Part shown: in pieces, positions 57,210 through 64,000 of the stretch
Layout: every line of letters begins with the position of its first letter
How positions within the stretch are numbered: the stretch's first letter is position 1
NCBI RefSeq assembly: GCF_036002505.1
Contig: NZ_DASYTH010000428.1
Coordinates: 1 to 64,000, forward strand
Source: DASYTH01 sp036002505
Lineage (GTDB): Bacteria > Actinomycetota > Actinomycetes > Mycobacteriales > Pseudonocardiaceae
Direction of reading: 5' to 3'
DNA: 64,000 nt
The notes under the pieces: model-generated
What the model was told of the DNA's origin: nothing
Seen by the model: only the letters and a program-made list of their open reading frames with translations
The model's database searches: none
Program-made: the position numbers and the translations under genes

Positions 57210-58103
57210 TTAGGCGGTGGCCGGACTGACAACGGCTGAGCCGGAGGCTGTGCGGCCGCGGATCCGGAGCGCCAGGGCGGACTCCGGGCGGCTGCCGGAA
57301 AGCGGGAGCTCACTGCGGGCCTCGCCGGTGCCCGAGGACAGATCGATCTCGGCGGGCGAGCCGGACCGCACGCCGACCCGGATCGCGCCGGAGCCGGTCT
57401 GCAGCTCGATCTGACCGGAGGCGGCGTCGGCCACGGTCAGGTCGCCACTGCCGGTGCGGGCCATCAGGTCGCCGGACACCGCGCCGACCCAGACGTCGCC
57501 GCTGCCGGTGAACAGCGTCGTCGGCCCGCCGACCGCGATGACCTCGAGGTCGCCGGTGCCGGTCCGGGCCCGCAACCCGACCTGCATCGGGCCGAGCCGC
57601 ACCGAACCGGAGCCGCTGTTGACGTTGGCCAGGCCGTCCGCCCGATCCGCGGTGACCTCGCCGGAGCCGGTGTGCAGGTCCAGCCGCCCGGCCGGGCCGG
57701 TCACCACGATGGGCGCGGGTCCGGTGCGCGCGGTCACGTGCGAGCCCGCGGGCACCCGCACGGTGACCGCGACCGGCACGCCGCGCAGCGGCAGGGCCTT
57801 CGGCGTGCGCACGACCAGCCGGCCGGCGGTCTGGTCGATCCGGGTCTGCCGGACCGCCTCGGCCGGCGACAGCTCGACGGCCTCGTCGCCGAACTGGCCG
57901 CTGACCCAGGAGATGAAGCTGGACATGCCCTGCATCCACGGGCTGGCGCCGGCCGGGTCGTGCCGGACCTCGACGTGGGCGCCGGGCTCGTCACTCAGCC
58001 GCACCTCGACGCGGCCGGCACCGACGACGACGTCCACCTCGATCGGCCCGTCGACCTCGTAGCTCTGCTGGCGCACCGGGGGCGCCGTCTGCTCCTCGGT
58101 CAT
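57210..58103 (-). CDS. DUF4097 beta-helix-like protein
   Basis: A 297-residue protein of the DUF4097 family, which folds as a repetitive beta structure. The tail half shows the repeat pattern of Gly-Ser/Thr-Gly turns: LHTGSGEVTADRADG, NSGSGSVRLG, RTGTGDLEV, FTGSGDVWVGAV, RTGSGDLTVADA, QTGSGAIRVGV, about every 20 residues. The N-terminal part has VPAGSHVTARTG. No signal peptide. ATG 58103 follows GAGAGGA. DUF4097 genes often follow a ribbon-helix-helix protein; here the partner is upstream but separated by a 253-bp insertion-like element. Function unknown. Confidence 0.88.
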   Translation of the reverse strand: MTEEQTAPPVRQQSYEVDGPIEVDVVVGAGRVEVRLSDEPGAHVEVRHDPAGASPWMQGMSSFISWVSGQFGDEAVELSPAEAVRQTRIDQTAGRLVVRTPKALPLRGVPVAVTVRVPAGSHVTARTGPAPIVVTGPAGRLDLHTGSGEVTADRADGLANVNSGSGSVRLGPMQVGLRARTGTGDLEVIAVGGPTTLFTGSGDVWVGAVSGDLMARTGSGDLTVADAASGQIELQTGSGAIRVGVRSGSPAEIDLSSGTGEARSELPLSGSRPESALALRIRGRTASGSAVVSPATA

Positions 58104-58119
58104 GCTGTGTCCTCTCAAA

Positions 58120-58372
58120 GAGGGTTCTGCACAAGGTCTGTGGTTGCCCTTGGCACCCTTGTCTCGTCGGCGCGACGGTCGGCTGGCCCGATTGCTCACG
58201 TGGGCCAATGGGCGCGAGGGCCGTTCGCTTTCCGGCCCAGCGAGGGTAGGCCGGAGGCCTGCCCTCGCGGCCGGACCGGCGACCACCTACTCAACCGGCA
58301 CCGAGACTCCGGCGAACGTTGCCCTCGTCATGGGCACTGCCACCACTCCAACCGGGATTGCGCAGAACCCTC
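58120..58372. mobile_element. MITE-like or decayed IS element with terminal inverted repeats
   Basis: GAGGGTTCTGCACAA at 58120 and the complement of TTGCGCAGAACCCTC at 58358-58372 form ~15-base terminal inverted repeats with one mismatch. The 253 bp between the RHH stop and the DUF4097 start carry no intact gene. The right end coincides with the RHH stop codon. No clear target-site duplication was found. Confidence 0.55.
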
Positions 58373-58904
58373 AGCCTTCGTACCAGCCGTGCACGCGCGA
58401 GGAGGGGCCGCCGCCCTGCTGCTCCCAGCCCTGCTTCCACTGGCGCTTCCACTGCTGCTTGGCCGCGCGCAGGCTTTCCTTGTCGCCGTGCAGCGCGGAC
58501 TGGAGGGCCTGCTGGACGAACGTGTTGAGCGAGACGCCCTGCGCCGCGGCGGCCGACTCGGCCTTGGCCTTGAGCTGCTCGAACAGGCGGAGCGTCATGC
58601 GGCTCATGTCGCCGCCCTCATCGGTGGGCGGCGGAGGCGGCGGCTCCTCGGACCGCGGCGGCGCGGTGGGCGTGACGACCACCTGCACGTCCCGGCCGTC
58701 CAGCCGGACGTCGACCACATGGTCGTCCAGCGAGGCGGTGACCTCGGCGGCCAGGTCGGAGAGGGCGTTCATGATCGCCAGCCGGGCGGCGGGTTCGAGC
58801 GCGGCGGCGAGCACCGCCGCGGCGCGCCGGGTGTTCTCGTCGCCGGCCGAGGCGGTGGTGGTGAGGTCCTCGCGGAGTGCGGCGAGGTACGGGCTGAGAT
58901 CCAT
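58371..58904 (-). CDS. HicB-like ribbon-helix-helix protein
   Basis: A 177-residue DNA-binding protein. The N-terminal ~85 residues are helical/beta (LAALREDLTTTASAGDENTRRAAAVLAAALEPAARLAIMNALSDLAAEVTASL); after a Pro-rich linker comes a ribbon-helix-helix (MSRMTLRLFEQLKAKAESAAAAQGVSLNTFVQQAL) and a basic C-terminus (WKRQWKQGW). It is annotated in relatives as a HicB-family antitoxin next to DUF4097 genes, but no HicA toxin is here. Three TGACRTC repeats overlap its promoter and start, suggesting autoregulation. ATG start at 58904, possibly leaderless. Confidence 0.83.
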   Translation of the reverse strand: MDLSPYLAALREDLTTTASAGDENTRRAAAVLAAALEPAARLAIMNALSDLAAEVTASLDDHVVDVRLDGRDVQVVVTPTAPPRSEEPPPPPPTDEGGDMSRMTLRLFEQLKAKAESAAAAQGVSLNTFVQQALQSALHGDKESLRAAKQQWKRQWKQGWEQQGGGPSSRVHGWYEG

Positions 58905-58939
58905 GACATCACTATGACGTCAAATCTGACATCAGTCAA
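58904..58939 (-). promoter_or_regulatory. Promoter and repeated operator of the RHH gene
   Basis: On the minus strand TTGACT (58939-58934) and CATAGT (58916-58911) are 17 bases apart, with the start codon 6 bases further on. TGACRTC occurs at 58904, 58915 and 58927, at 11-12 base spacing across this promoter. The layout fits cooperative binding of a ribbon-helix-helix repressor. Confidence 0.6.
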
Positions 58940-59000
58940 GCGTCCTATGGCACCACCATGATGGCGCGTGGCATGCCGCGGCTGCACGTGCATCGGCAGT

Positions 59001-59006
59001 TAGGCT
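59001..59006 (+). promoter_or_regulatory. Probable -10 of thyX
   Basis: TAGGCT lies 33 bases before the thyX ATG, with a GGAGGAGG site between. The -35 region is not consensus. Confidence 0.45.
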
Positions 59007-59039
59007 CACGGCGGGGTCGGAGTGGAGGAGGACTTGATC

Positions 59040-59792
59040 ATGGTGGACACCGTCTCGCCCAAGGTGGAACTGATCGCGAAGACCGAGTTCTTCCCGCCAG
59101 CGGACGTGCCGTGGTCCACCGACGCGGACGGCGGCGAGGCGCTGGCCGAGTTCGCCGGCCGGGCCTGCTACCAGTCGTGGAAGAAGCCGAACCCGGCCAC
59201 CGCCACGAACGCCGGCTACCTGCGGCACATCCTCGAGGTCGGCCACCTGTCCGTGCTGGAGCACGGCACGGTCACCTTCTACATCACCGGCATCTCCCGG
59301 TCGCTGACCCACGAGCTGATCCGGCACCGGCACTTCTCCTACTCGCAGCTGTCCCAGCGCTACGTCCCGGAGAAGAACGCGGCCATGGTCGAGCCGGCCG
59401 TGATCGCGGCGGATCCCGAGCTGCACCAACGTTTCCTGGCCGCCGCCGAGGCCAGCGTGGCGGCCTACACGGAGCTGCTGGCGGGCCTGGAGGAGCGCTT
59501 CGCCGACGTGCCGAACCCGACGCTGCGCCGCAAGCAGGCCCGGCAGGCGGCCCGCGCGGTGCTGCCCAACGCCACCGAGACCCGCATCGTGGTCACCGGC
59601 AACTACCGCGCCTGGCGCCACTTCATCGCCATGCGCGCCACCGAGCACGCCGACGTCGAGATCCGTGAGCTGGCCGTGGAATGCCTGCGCCAGCTGCACA
59701 AAGTGGCCGCCAACGTGTTCGGCGACTTCGAGATCGCCACTCTCCCGGACGGCACCGAGGTCGCCTCCAGCCCATTCGTCACGGAGGGCTGA
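59040..59792 (+). CDS. thyX: Flavin-dependent thymidylate synthase
   Basis: A 250-residue FAD enzyme that methylates dUMP to dTMP using NADPH and methylene-tetrahydrofolate. The ThyX motif RHRHFSYSQLSQRY is intact near residue 98. Other segments: ACYQSWKKPNPATATNAGYLRHILEVGHLSVLEHGTVTFYI (FAD/dUMP binding), and the C-terminal RAWRHFIAMRATEHADVEIRELAVECLRQL. ATG 59040 follows GGAGGAGG. Co-transcribed with the ACT-domain gene. Confidence 0.96.
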   Translation: MVDTVSPKVELIAKTEFFPPADVPWSTDADGGEALAEFAGRACYQSWKKPNPATATNAGYLRHILEVGHLSVLEHGTVTFYITGISRSLTHELIRHRHFSYSQLSQRYVPEKNAAMVEPAVIAADPELHQRFLAAAEASVAAYTELLAGLEERFADVPNPTLRRKQARQAARAVLPNATETRIVVTGNYRAWRHFIAMRATEHADVEIRELAVECLRQLHKVAANVFGDFEIATLPDGTEVASSPFVTEG

Positions 59793-59796
59793 GTCG

Positions 59797-60201
59797 GTGA
59801 AGCGCTTGGTCGTCGACCTCATCCCCGGCGACTACACCATCGCCCGCCTCGCCCCCGGCACGCTCCATGAAGCCACCGGGTTGTTCGAGCGGGCCGGCTC
59901 CGCGCTGGTTTCGCTGACCAGCACACCGGACGAGGTCTCCGTGGTCTGCCCGTCCGGTCTCGCGCCGGCGGCCGAGAAGGTGGACCACGGCTGGCGGCTG
60001 CTCACCGTCCGCGGCCCGCTCGAGTTCACCCTCACCGGGATCATGGCCGCGCTCGCCGGCGAGCTGGCCGCGGCCGGGGTGAGCCTGTTCGCGGTGTCCA
60101 CCTACGACACCGACCACATCCTGGTCAAGGTCGCCGACCTCGGCCGCGCGATCAAGGCGCTCACCGAGGCCGGCCACGAGGTGCACCAGCCGGCGACCTA
60201 G
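59797..60201 (+). CDS. ACT-domain protein
   Basis: A 134-residue cytoplasmic protein with two ACT-like repeats, of the CASTOR/YbdD-like amino-acid-binding kind. Repeat 1 is LVVDLIPGDYTIARLAPGT with SALVSLTSTPDEVSVVCPSG; repeat 2 is WRLLTVRGPLEFTLTGIMAALAGELAAAGVSLFAVSTYDTDHILVK, the usual family signature. GTG 59797 begins 4 bases after thyX. In many actinobacteria this small ACT protein sits near thyX or dapA. Probably senses an amino acid. The stop overlaps the ABC permease stop. Confidence 0.87.
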   Translation: MKRLVVDLIPGDYTIARLAPGTLHEATGLFERAGSALVSLTSTPDEVSVVCPSGLAPAAEKVDHGWRLLTVRGPLEFTLTGIMAALAGELAAAGVSLFAVSTYDTDHILVKVADLGRAIKALTEAGHEVHQPAT

Positions 60202-61118
60202 ATCCGGCTGCGGGCCGTGCGGCCGACGGCCACCGCGCCCAGCGCCAGCGTGGCGGCCAGCAGCAGCGCCGTCTCGGTCCACTGGAACCGCCAGTACCGG
60301 TCCGCCGGGTGGTAGTAGATGACCTGACGGAGGTCCGGGTCGATCCCGCCGAACCCGCAGACACGGTTCGGCCCGCACTCGACGTACGCCACCTCCTCGG
60401 GGACTACCCGGCCGTTGGCGTCGATGAACTCGGTGCGCACGACGAACGAGTCGTTCGGCGGCGCGGACCGGACCGGGTCCGCCAGGACCACTCGCTCCGG
60501 TGTGGCGTAGTTCTCGCGGACGTGGAAGAGGAACAAGCTCAGGATCGCCGCGATCACCAACCCGAGGGTGACCGCGATGGCCGGCATGGTCCGCCGGAAC
60601 GCCGCGCCCGCCGCCACGCCGACCACGAACGCGAACAGCCACCACGCCGCCGGGACCACGCCGGTGACCACGAACATGCCGACGTTGCCGAACTTCTCGG
60701 CCCGGCTGGAGCCCTCGAACGTCGCCAGCCAGGCGCTGTTCATGGCGCCGAAGGCCAGGCCGGCGAGCACCACCAGGGTGGTCAGGACGCCGAGCTTCAC
60801 CGCGAGCCAGCGGCGCAGCGACATCGACTGGGTCCAGGCGAGCCGGTGTGTGCCCTTCTCGAACTCCCGGGCCAGCGTCGGGGCGCCCCAGAACAGGCCG
60901 ATCAGCGCCGGGGCCAGCGGTAGCCAGGTGAGGACGTTGTTGACCAGCCGGAACCGGTCGCCGAGGGCGGCTTCGAGCGCGTTCTGATCCCCGGCGAGCC
61001 GGTCGGCGAGGTCGGCGTTGCCCAGGCCGTTGATGAGCAGGAACAGGCCGAGGGCCGCCAGCAGCGCGGCCGTGACCAGCACCTGGGATCGGTGCTGGCG
61101 CCAGGTGAGCCACAACAT
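60198..61118 (-). CDS. ABC-2 type permease
   Basis: A 306-residue inner-membrane permease with about six helices: LVTAALLAALGLFLLINGL at the start, LAPALIGLFWGAPTLAREFEKGTHRLAWTQSMSLRRWLAVKLGVL (the conserved EFE-KGT region of this exporter type), and a final helix near the C-terminus (ETALLLAATLALGAVAVG). It has an extracellular insert (~residues 215-275). It pairs with the ATPase next to it, under the GntR gene. Substrate unknown; relatives export antibiotics or affect envelope stress. Confidence 0.9.
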   Translation of the reverse strand: MLWLTWRQHRSQVLVTAALLAALGLFLLINGLGNADLADRLAGDQNALEAALGDRFRLVNNVLTWLPLAPALIGLFWGAPTLAREFEKGTHRLAWTQSMSLRRWLAVKLGVLTTLVVLAGLAFGAMNSAWLATFEGSSRAEKFGNVGMFVVTGVVPAAWWLFAFVVGVAAGAAFRRTMPAIAVTLGLVIAAILSLFLFHVRENYATPERVVLADPVRSAPPNDSFVVRTEFIDANGRVVPEEVAYVECGPNRVCGFGGIDPDLRQVIYYHPADRYWRFQWTETALLLAATLALGAVAVGRTARSRI

Positions 61119-61140
61119 GGTCGGGTCTCCTCTTCTCGCT

Positions 61141-62043
61141 TCAGGCGCTGGCCAGCGCGGGACGGGGCAGCGCGGCGGCGTCCGGCCGGCGCAGGTACGC
61201 CAGCACCAGCTCCTCCAGGCCGGCCGGGCGGGCGGTCCACCGCGGGTCGAACACCGGCGCGGCCGCGGTGCGGACCAGCAGCGTCGCCTGCTTGCCGGTC
61301 CGGCTCTCCTCGACCACCGCCACCTGGGCGGGGAGCGTGTCGGCCAGCTCGGCCGGTCCGGTCAGCACCCGGTGGGTGCCGGCCAGTTCCTCCAGGTCGC
61401 CGCTGACCTGCACCCGCCCCCGGTTGAGCACGATCAGCCAGTCGCAGGTGTTCTCCAGGTCGGCGACGATGTGCGAGGACAGCACCACGGTCATCCCGGT
61501 CTCGGCGACCGCCGACATCAGCGCGCGCATCAGGTCGTGCCGGGCCAGCGGGTCGAGGTTGGCCAGCGGCTCGTCGAGCAGCATCAGGTCCGGCCGCTTG
61601 CCGAGCGCGACGGTCAGCGCGACCTGCGCCTGCTGCCCGCCGGACAGCTTGCCGACCTTGCGGTTCAGCGGGATTTCCAGCGTTGCCAAGCGTTTCTCGG
61701 CCATGTCGTGGTCCCAACCCGGGTTCATGTGCCGGCCGAACCGCAGCATGTCGGCGACGGTGAACCCGTCGTAGAGCGGCCGGTCCTGGGCCATGAACGC
61801 GACCCGGGGCAGGGTGTTGGTCCGCCCCGGCGGCAGGCCGAACACGCTCAACTCGCCCTGGGTCGGCGCGAGCAGACCGACGACGAGGTGCAGCAGCGTG
61901 GTCTTGCCGGCCCCGTTCGGCCCGACCAGCGCCACCACCCGGCCGGCCGGGACGCTGAGCGAGCAGTCGCGCAGGGCCCAGGTGCGCCGGTAGCGCTTAC
62001 CGACGCCGGTCGCGGTCAGGACCGTGTCCGTTCCCACCGTCAT
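61141..62043 (-). CDS. ABC transporter ATP-binding protein
   Basis: A 300-residue ATPase with Walker A VGPNGAGKTTLLH, signature LSGGQQAQVALTVAL, Walker B LMLLDEPLANLD and the H-switch SSHIVADL, plus a C-terminal extension of ~80 residues seen in ABC-2 exporters (TGPAELADTLPAQVAVVEESRTG). ATG at 62043 overlaps the GntR stop. It powers the adjacent permease; its own expression is likely controlled by the GntR regulator. Confidence 0.93.
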   Translation of the reverse strand: MTVGTDTVLTATGVGKRYRRTWALRDCSLSVPAGRVVALVGPNGAGKTTLLHLVVGLLAPTQGELSVFGLPPGRTNTLPRVAFMAQDRPLYDGFTVADMLRFGRHMNPGWDHDMAEKRLATLEIPLNRKVGKLSGGQQAQVALTVALGKRPDLMLLDEPLANLDPLARHDLMRALMSAVAETGMTVVLSSHIVADLENTCDWLIVLNRGRVQVSGDLEELAGTHRVLTGPAELADTLPAQVAVVEESRTGKQATLLVRTAAAPVFDPRWTARPAGLEELVLAYLRRPDAAALPRPALASA

Positions 62044-62432
62044 GCGATTCCCTCCCGAAAGGAGTCGAAGACCACCGAGGTGTACAGGGCCACCAGGTCC
62101 TCCTGGTCCAGGCCGGCCTCCCGGGCGTCGCGCACCCAGTCGGCGAGTCGCTGGCGCAGCCGAGCGCTGTCGGCCTGCGACGCCCCACCCAGCGACTGCC
62201 GCACGAACGTGCCCAGCCCGGGCTGCGCGGCGACCAGCCCCTCCCGTTCCAGCTCGCGATAGGCCTTGAGCACGGTGTTCGGATTGATCGCGAGCTTGGC
62301 CACCACGTCCTTCGCCGTCGGCAGCTGGTCGCCGGGCTGCAGCGTCCCGAGCCGCAGGGCGTGCTTCACCTGGTGCACGAGCTGCAGGTAGGTCGCCACC
62401 CCCGAGCCGCGATCCAGCCGGAACTCGATCAC
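62040..62432 (-). CDS. GntR-family regulator, YtrA subfamily
   Basis: A 130-residue short regulator. The GntR winged helix is YLQLVHQVKHALRLGTLQPGDQLPTAKDVVAKLAINPNTVLKAYRELEREGLVAAQPGLGTFVRQSL, followed by a short helical dimer tail (DSARLRQRLADWVRDAREAGLDQEDLVALY) instead of a large ligand domain, as in YtrA members. First gene of the GntR-ATPase-permease operon. GTG 62432 has GAAAGGG upstream. The palindrome TTTCACTA-6-TAGTGAAA just upstream is its likely operator. Confidence 0.92.
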   Translation of the reverse strand: MIEFRLDRGSGVATYLQLVHQVKHALRLGTLQPGDQLPTAKDVVAKLAINPNTVLKAYRELEREGLVAAQPGLGTFVRQSLGGASQADSARLRQRLADWVRDAREAGLDQEDLVALYTSVVFDSFREGIA

Positions 62433-62442
62433 GCCATCACCC

Positions 62443-62464
62443 TTTCACTAATGAAGTAGTGAAA
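62443..62464. promoter_or_regulatory. GntR/YtrA operator palindrome
   Basis: TTTCACTA (62443-62450) and TAGTGAAA (62457-62464) are perfect inverted repeats with a 6-base centre, 11 bases from the regulator start. It probably covers the promoter and mediates repression relieved by an inducer. Confidence 0.7.
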
Positions 62465-62752
62465 GAGTGAAGGATGTGGCGGTTGCTGTCAAGCGTCGGC
62501 GTTCTCGCAGGAGGCTCAGGCGCCGGGGTGGGCGACCCGGCGCGTCAGCTCGAAACATGGTCACCCCCGGCGGCTCGACCGCGCCCGCACGAGGTCGGCC
62601 AGCCCGGTGGCGCGTGCCGCCTTTTGGCCACTTCGTTACGAAATCGCGAAAGGGTTGCGGGTAATGCAGTTCCGGCAACCCGGTCTTGTCCCGCTGCGGG
62701 AACTTCGCAAGGCTTGAGCCCGTGGCATCGGGTGAGGCGTCGGAGGTCGGAC
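62465..62752 (+). other. Leader region of the AAA regulator gene
   Basis: This is the 288-base part of the 320-base gap left of the regulator start. It holds a hairpin, GGGTTGC (62652) with GCAACCC (62675-62681), and a GGAGG site at 62741. I see no gene in it. The A/T content is higher than in the neighbours. Confidence 0.5.
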
Positions 62753-64000
62753 ATGGCGCGCCAGGGCAGGCGGGACAAGGACGGGAAGAGGGTGGCCGCC
62801 GAAGCCGGTTCGGTACCAATGATTAACCGAACACTGGAACTCGAGTTGTTGCGTGAACATCTGGCTCAGGTCGCCCGGGGAGAGCCGGGACGTGCTGTTT
62901 TGTTGCTCGGCGAATCGGGCGTCGGCAAGTCTCGGCTGGCCGGCGAGGTGATCGCAGAAGCCAAGCGGGTCGGGATGTCGGCGATCACCGCTCAGTGCCT
63001 GGGGCGCGGTGCGGAGCCATTGTTGCCGTTGAAGGATGCGCTGACCACCTATCTGGGACACAGCCCTGAGCGAATGCGGCGCACCCTGATCGGCGCGGCC
63101 CCACGATTACTGGACGCAATCCCGTTCATCGGCAAGTTCCTGGGTAGAATAGGCGATTCGCTGCTCGCTGGTCACTCGTTTCGCGGGGCGAGCCTCGACG
63201 GCGTGTACGAGGAAGTGGCCAGGATCCTGACCGGCGTCTCCGAAAAGAGCGGGTTATGTCTGCTGGTCGAGGACCTGCACGCGGCCGATCGCGACACGCT
63301 GTTCTTCTTGAACTACTTCCTGCGGAAAGTCCGCGACAGTCGTATCGTGGCGATTTTCACCATCCAGGAGGAGCAACTGCTCGCCGCCCCCGACCTGGCC
63401 GACCTGGTCGCCCAGTGGACCGCGGAGGGATACGCAATATTGACGATACTGCCACTGGAACGCGCGCATGTGGGGGAGTACGTGCAGAAGGTCGCGGCCC
63501 TGGGCATCGTGCCGGATGAGGCGTTCGTGGACCGGCTGTTCAGCCTGACCGGGGGCAACCCCTTCTTCCTGAAGGAGTCGTTGCAGTTGCTTGCCCAGTC
63601 GTCCTCGCCCGGGGCTGGGCCGGCAGAGGTGCCGCTCACCGTGCCCCGGCGGGTCGAGGCGGTGCTGCAGCGCCGGCTGGAGAAGGCTGAGAGGACGACG
63701 CGGGGGTTCATCGAGGCTGCCGCGGTGGTACTCGAGACGGCGCAGGAACTGGAGCCGATCGCGTACGTGATGGAAGCCGAGACCGGCACGGCGATCCGGG
63801 CCCTGGCCGTGGCGTGCGACTTGCGGTTGATGCAGGAAGGGCCGCATGGTGAGGTCGGCTTCGTCCATTTCCTGATGCAGCGGGAGGTGTACACGCGGAT
63901 GGGCGCCAACTATCGCCGGTACCTGCATCTGCGGGCGGCGGAGTGGTTCGAGCGCGCCGGCCGGTTCGCCTCGGCCGCGTTCCATTTCGAGCGCGCCGAA
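62753..64000 (+). CDS. AAA/STAND ATPase regulator, LuxR-type candidate, 3'-truncated
   Basis: The first 416 residues of a large ATPase; the frame is open to the last base. Start from ATG 62753 with GGAGG; an internal ATG at 62819 (MINRTLELELLREHLAQVARGEPG) fits the family head better. Walker A LLLGESGVGKSRL, Walker B LCLLVEDLHAADRDTLFFL, sensor-like VAIFTIQEEQLLAAP and GGNPFFLKESLQLLAQ are those of the large LuxR (LAL/MalT-like) regulators. Two TTA leucine codons (63107, 63254) and AT-rich codons set it apart from neighbours. The DNA-binding domain would lie beyond the window. Confidence 0.82.
   Translation, partial: MARQGRRDKDGKRVAAEAGSVPMINRTLELELLREHLAQVARGEPGRAVLLLGESGVGKSRLAGEVIAEAKRVGMSAITAQCLGRGAEPLLPLKDALTTYLGHSPERMRRTLIGAAPRLLDAIPFIGKFLGRIGDSLLAGHSFRGASLDGVYEEVARILTGVSEKSGLCLLVEDLHAADRDTLFFLNYFLRKVRDSRIVAIFTIQEEQLLAAPDLADLVAQWTAEGYAILTILPLERAHVGEYVQKVAALGIVPDEAFVDRLFSLTGGNPFFLKESLQLLAQSSSPGAGPAEVPLTVPRRVEAVLQRRLEKAERTTRGFIEAAAVVLETAQELEPIAYVMEAETGTAIRALAVACDLRLMQEGPHGEVGFVHFLMQREVYTRMGANYRRYLHLRAAEWFERAGRFASAAFHFERAE

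Noticed and set aside
1..64000. tRNA, rRNA, CRISPR arrays or phage genes
   Set aside because: I saw no cloverleaf with a T-loop consensus, no rRNA, no spacer-repeat array and no phage structural genes.

Overview
The window is very GC-rich, uses many GTG starts, and has dense, often 4-base-overlapping genes. Its core order is proS, rimP, nusA, ylxR, infB, DUF503, rbfA, nrnA-type DHH phosphatase, truB, ribF, rpsO, pnp, an M16 protease, dapB and thyX. This order is typical of high-GC Actinobacteria. Tat lipoproteins, Scr1/DUF397 pairs, CGNR, MmpL and leaderless TANNNT-N7-GTG starts point to Pseudonocardiales. An Amycolatopsis-like genome is my best guess from style; no search was run.

Layout. 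1-2577: the 3' part of mtnA, coupled to a fused class II aldolase-dehydrogenase (5'-thio/deoxy-ribose salvage). 2634-10000: secreted metalloprotease, proS, HAD phosphatase, a membrane protein overlapping a YjbQ gene antisense, and small envelope genes. 10121-15954: rimP-nusA-ylxR-infB-DUF503-rbfA, the translation/transcription core. 16042-19842: accessory genes set between rbfA and the DHH phosphatase (Scr1/DUF397 pair, methyltransferase, small orphan, Uma2 nuclease, Tat esterase). 20965-31164: ABC ATPase, HxlR, acetyltransferase, tannase-like esterase, two tandem YCII genes, MBL hydrolase, a short Rho paralogue, CGNR regulator, MATE and MFS exporters. 31279-39477: truB-ribF-HTH-thpR-rpsO-pnp-M16-dapB. 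39579-44847: two paralogous monooxygenase-like genes around a cupin, a broken GGDEF gene, and a two-component operon with a DUF2306 protein and an oxidoreductase. 44993-46920: a cysteine-rich double-psi-barrel protein, a Tat-exported protein and a MauE-like redox membrane protein. 47087-52202: MmpL transporter and partner, a fused head-to-head/cis-prenyl synthase, and a VTT (DedA-like) membrane protein. 52378-58904: acetyltransferase, Ser/Thr kinase, EamA exporter, YcaQ-like protein, DUF4097 and a ribbon-helix-helix protein. 59040-64000: thyX, an ACT-domain protein, a GntR-ABC operon, and the start of a large AAA/LuxR-type regulator cut by the window end.

The main non-coding structure is a family of long perfect or near-perfect palindromes placed mostly at convergent gene ends. 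They look like bidirectional terminators and share a reading pattern on both strands. Other repeats are a second palindrome family (34411, 54623), 21-bp tandem repeats (27894, 56952), CTCGCAAGCTC copies, and a 253-bp element with terminal inverted repeats (58120-58372).

Best candidates for something undescribed are: the cysteine-rich DPBB/Tat/MauE cassette; the squalene/phytoene synthase-cis-prenyltransferase fusion beside a DedA-like protein and an MmpL pump; and the Rho paralogue that has lost the aromatic residues of the primary RNA site.
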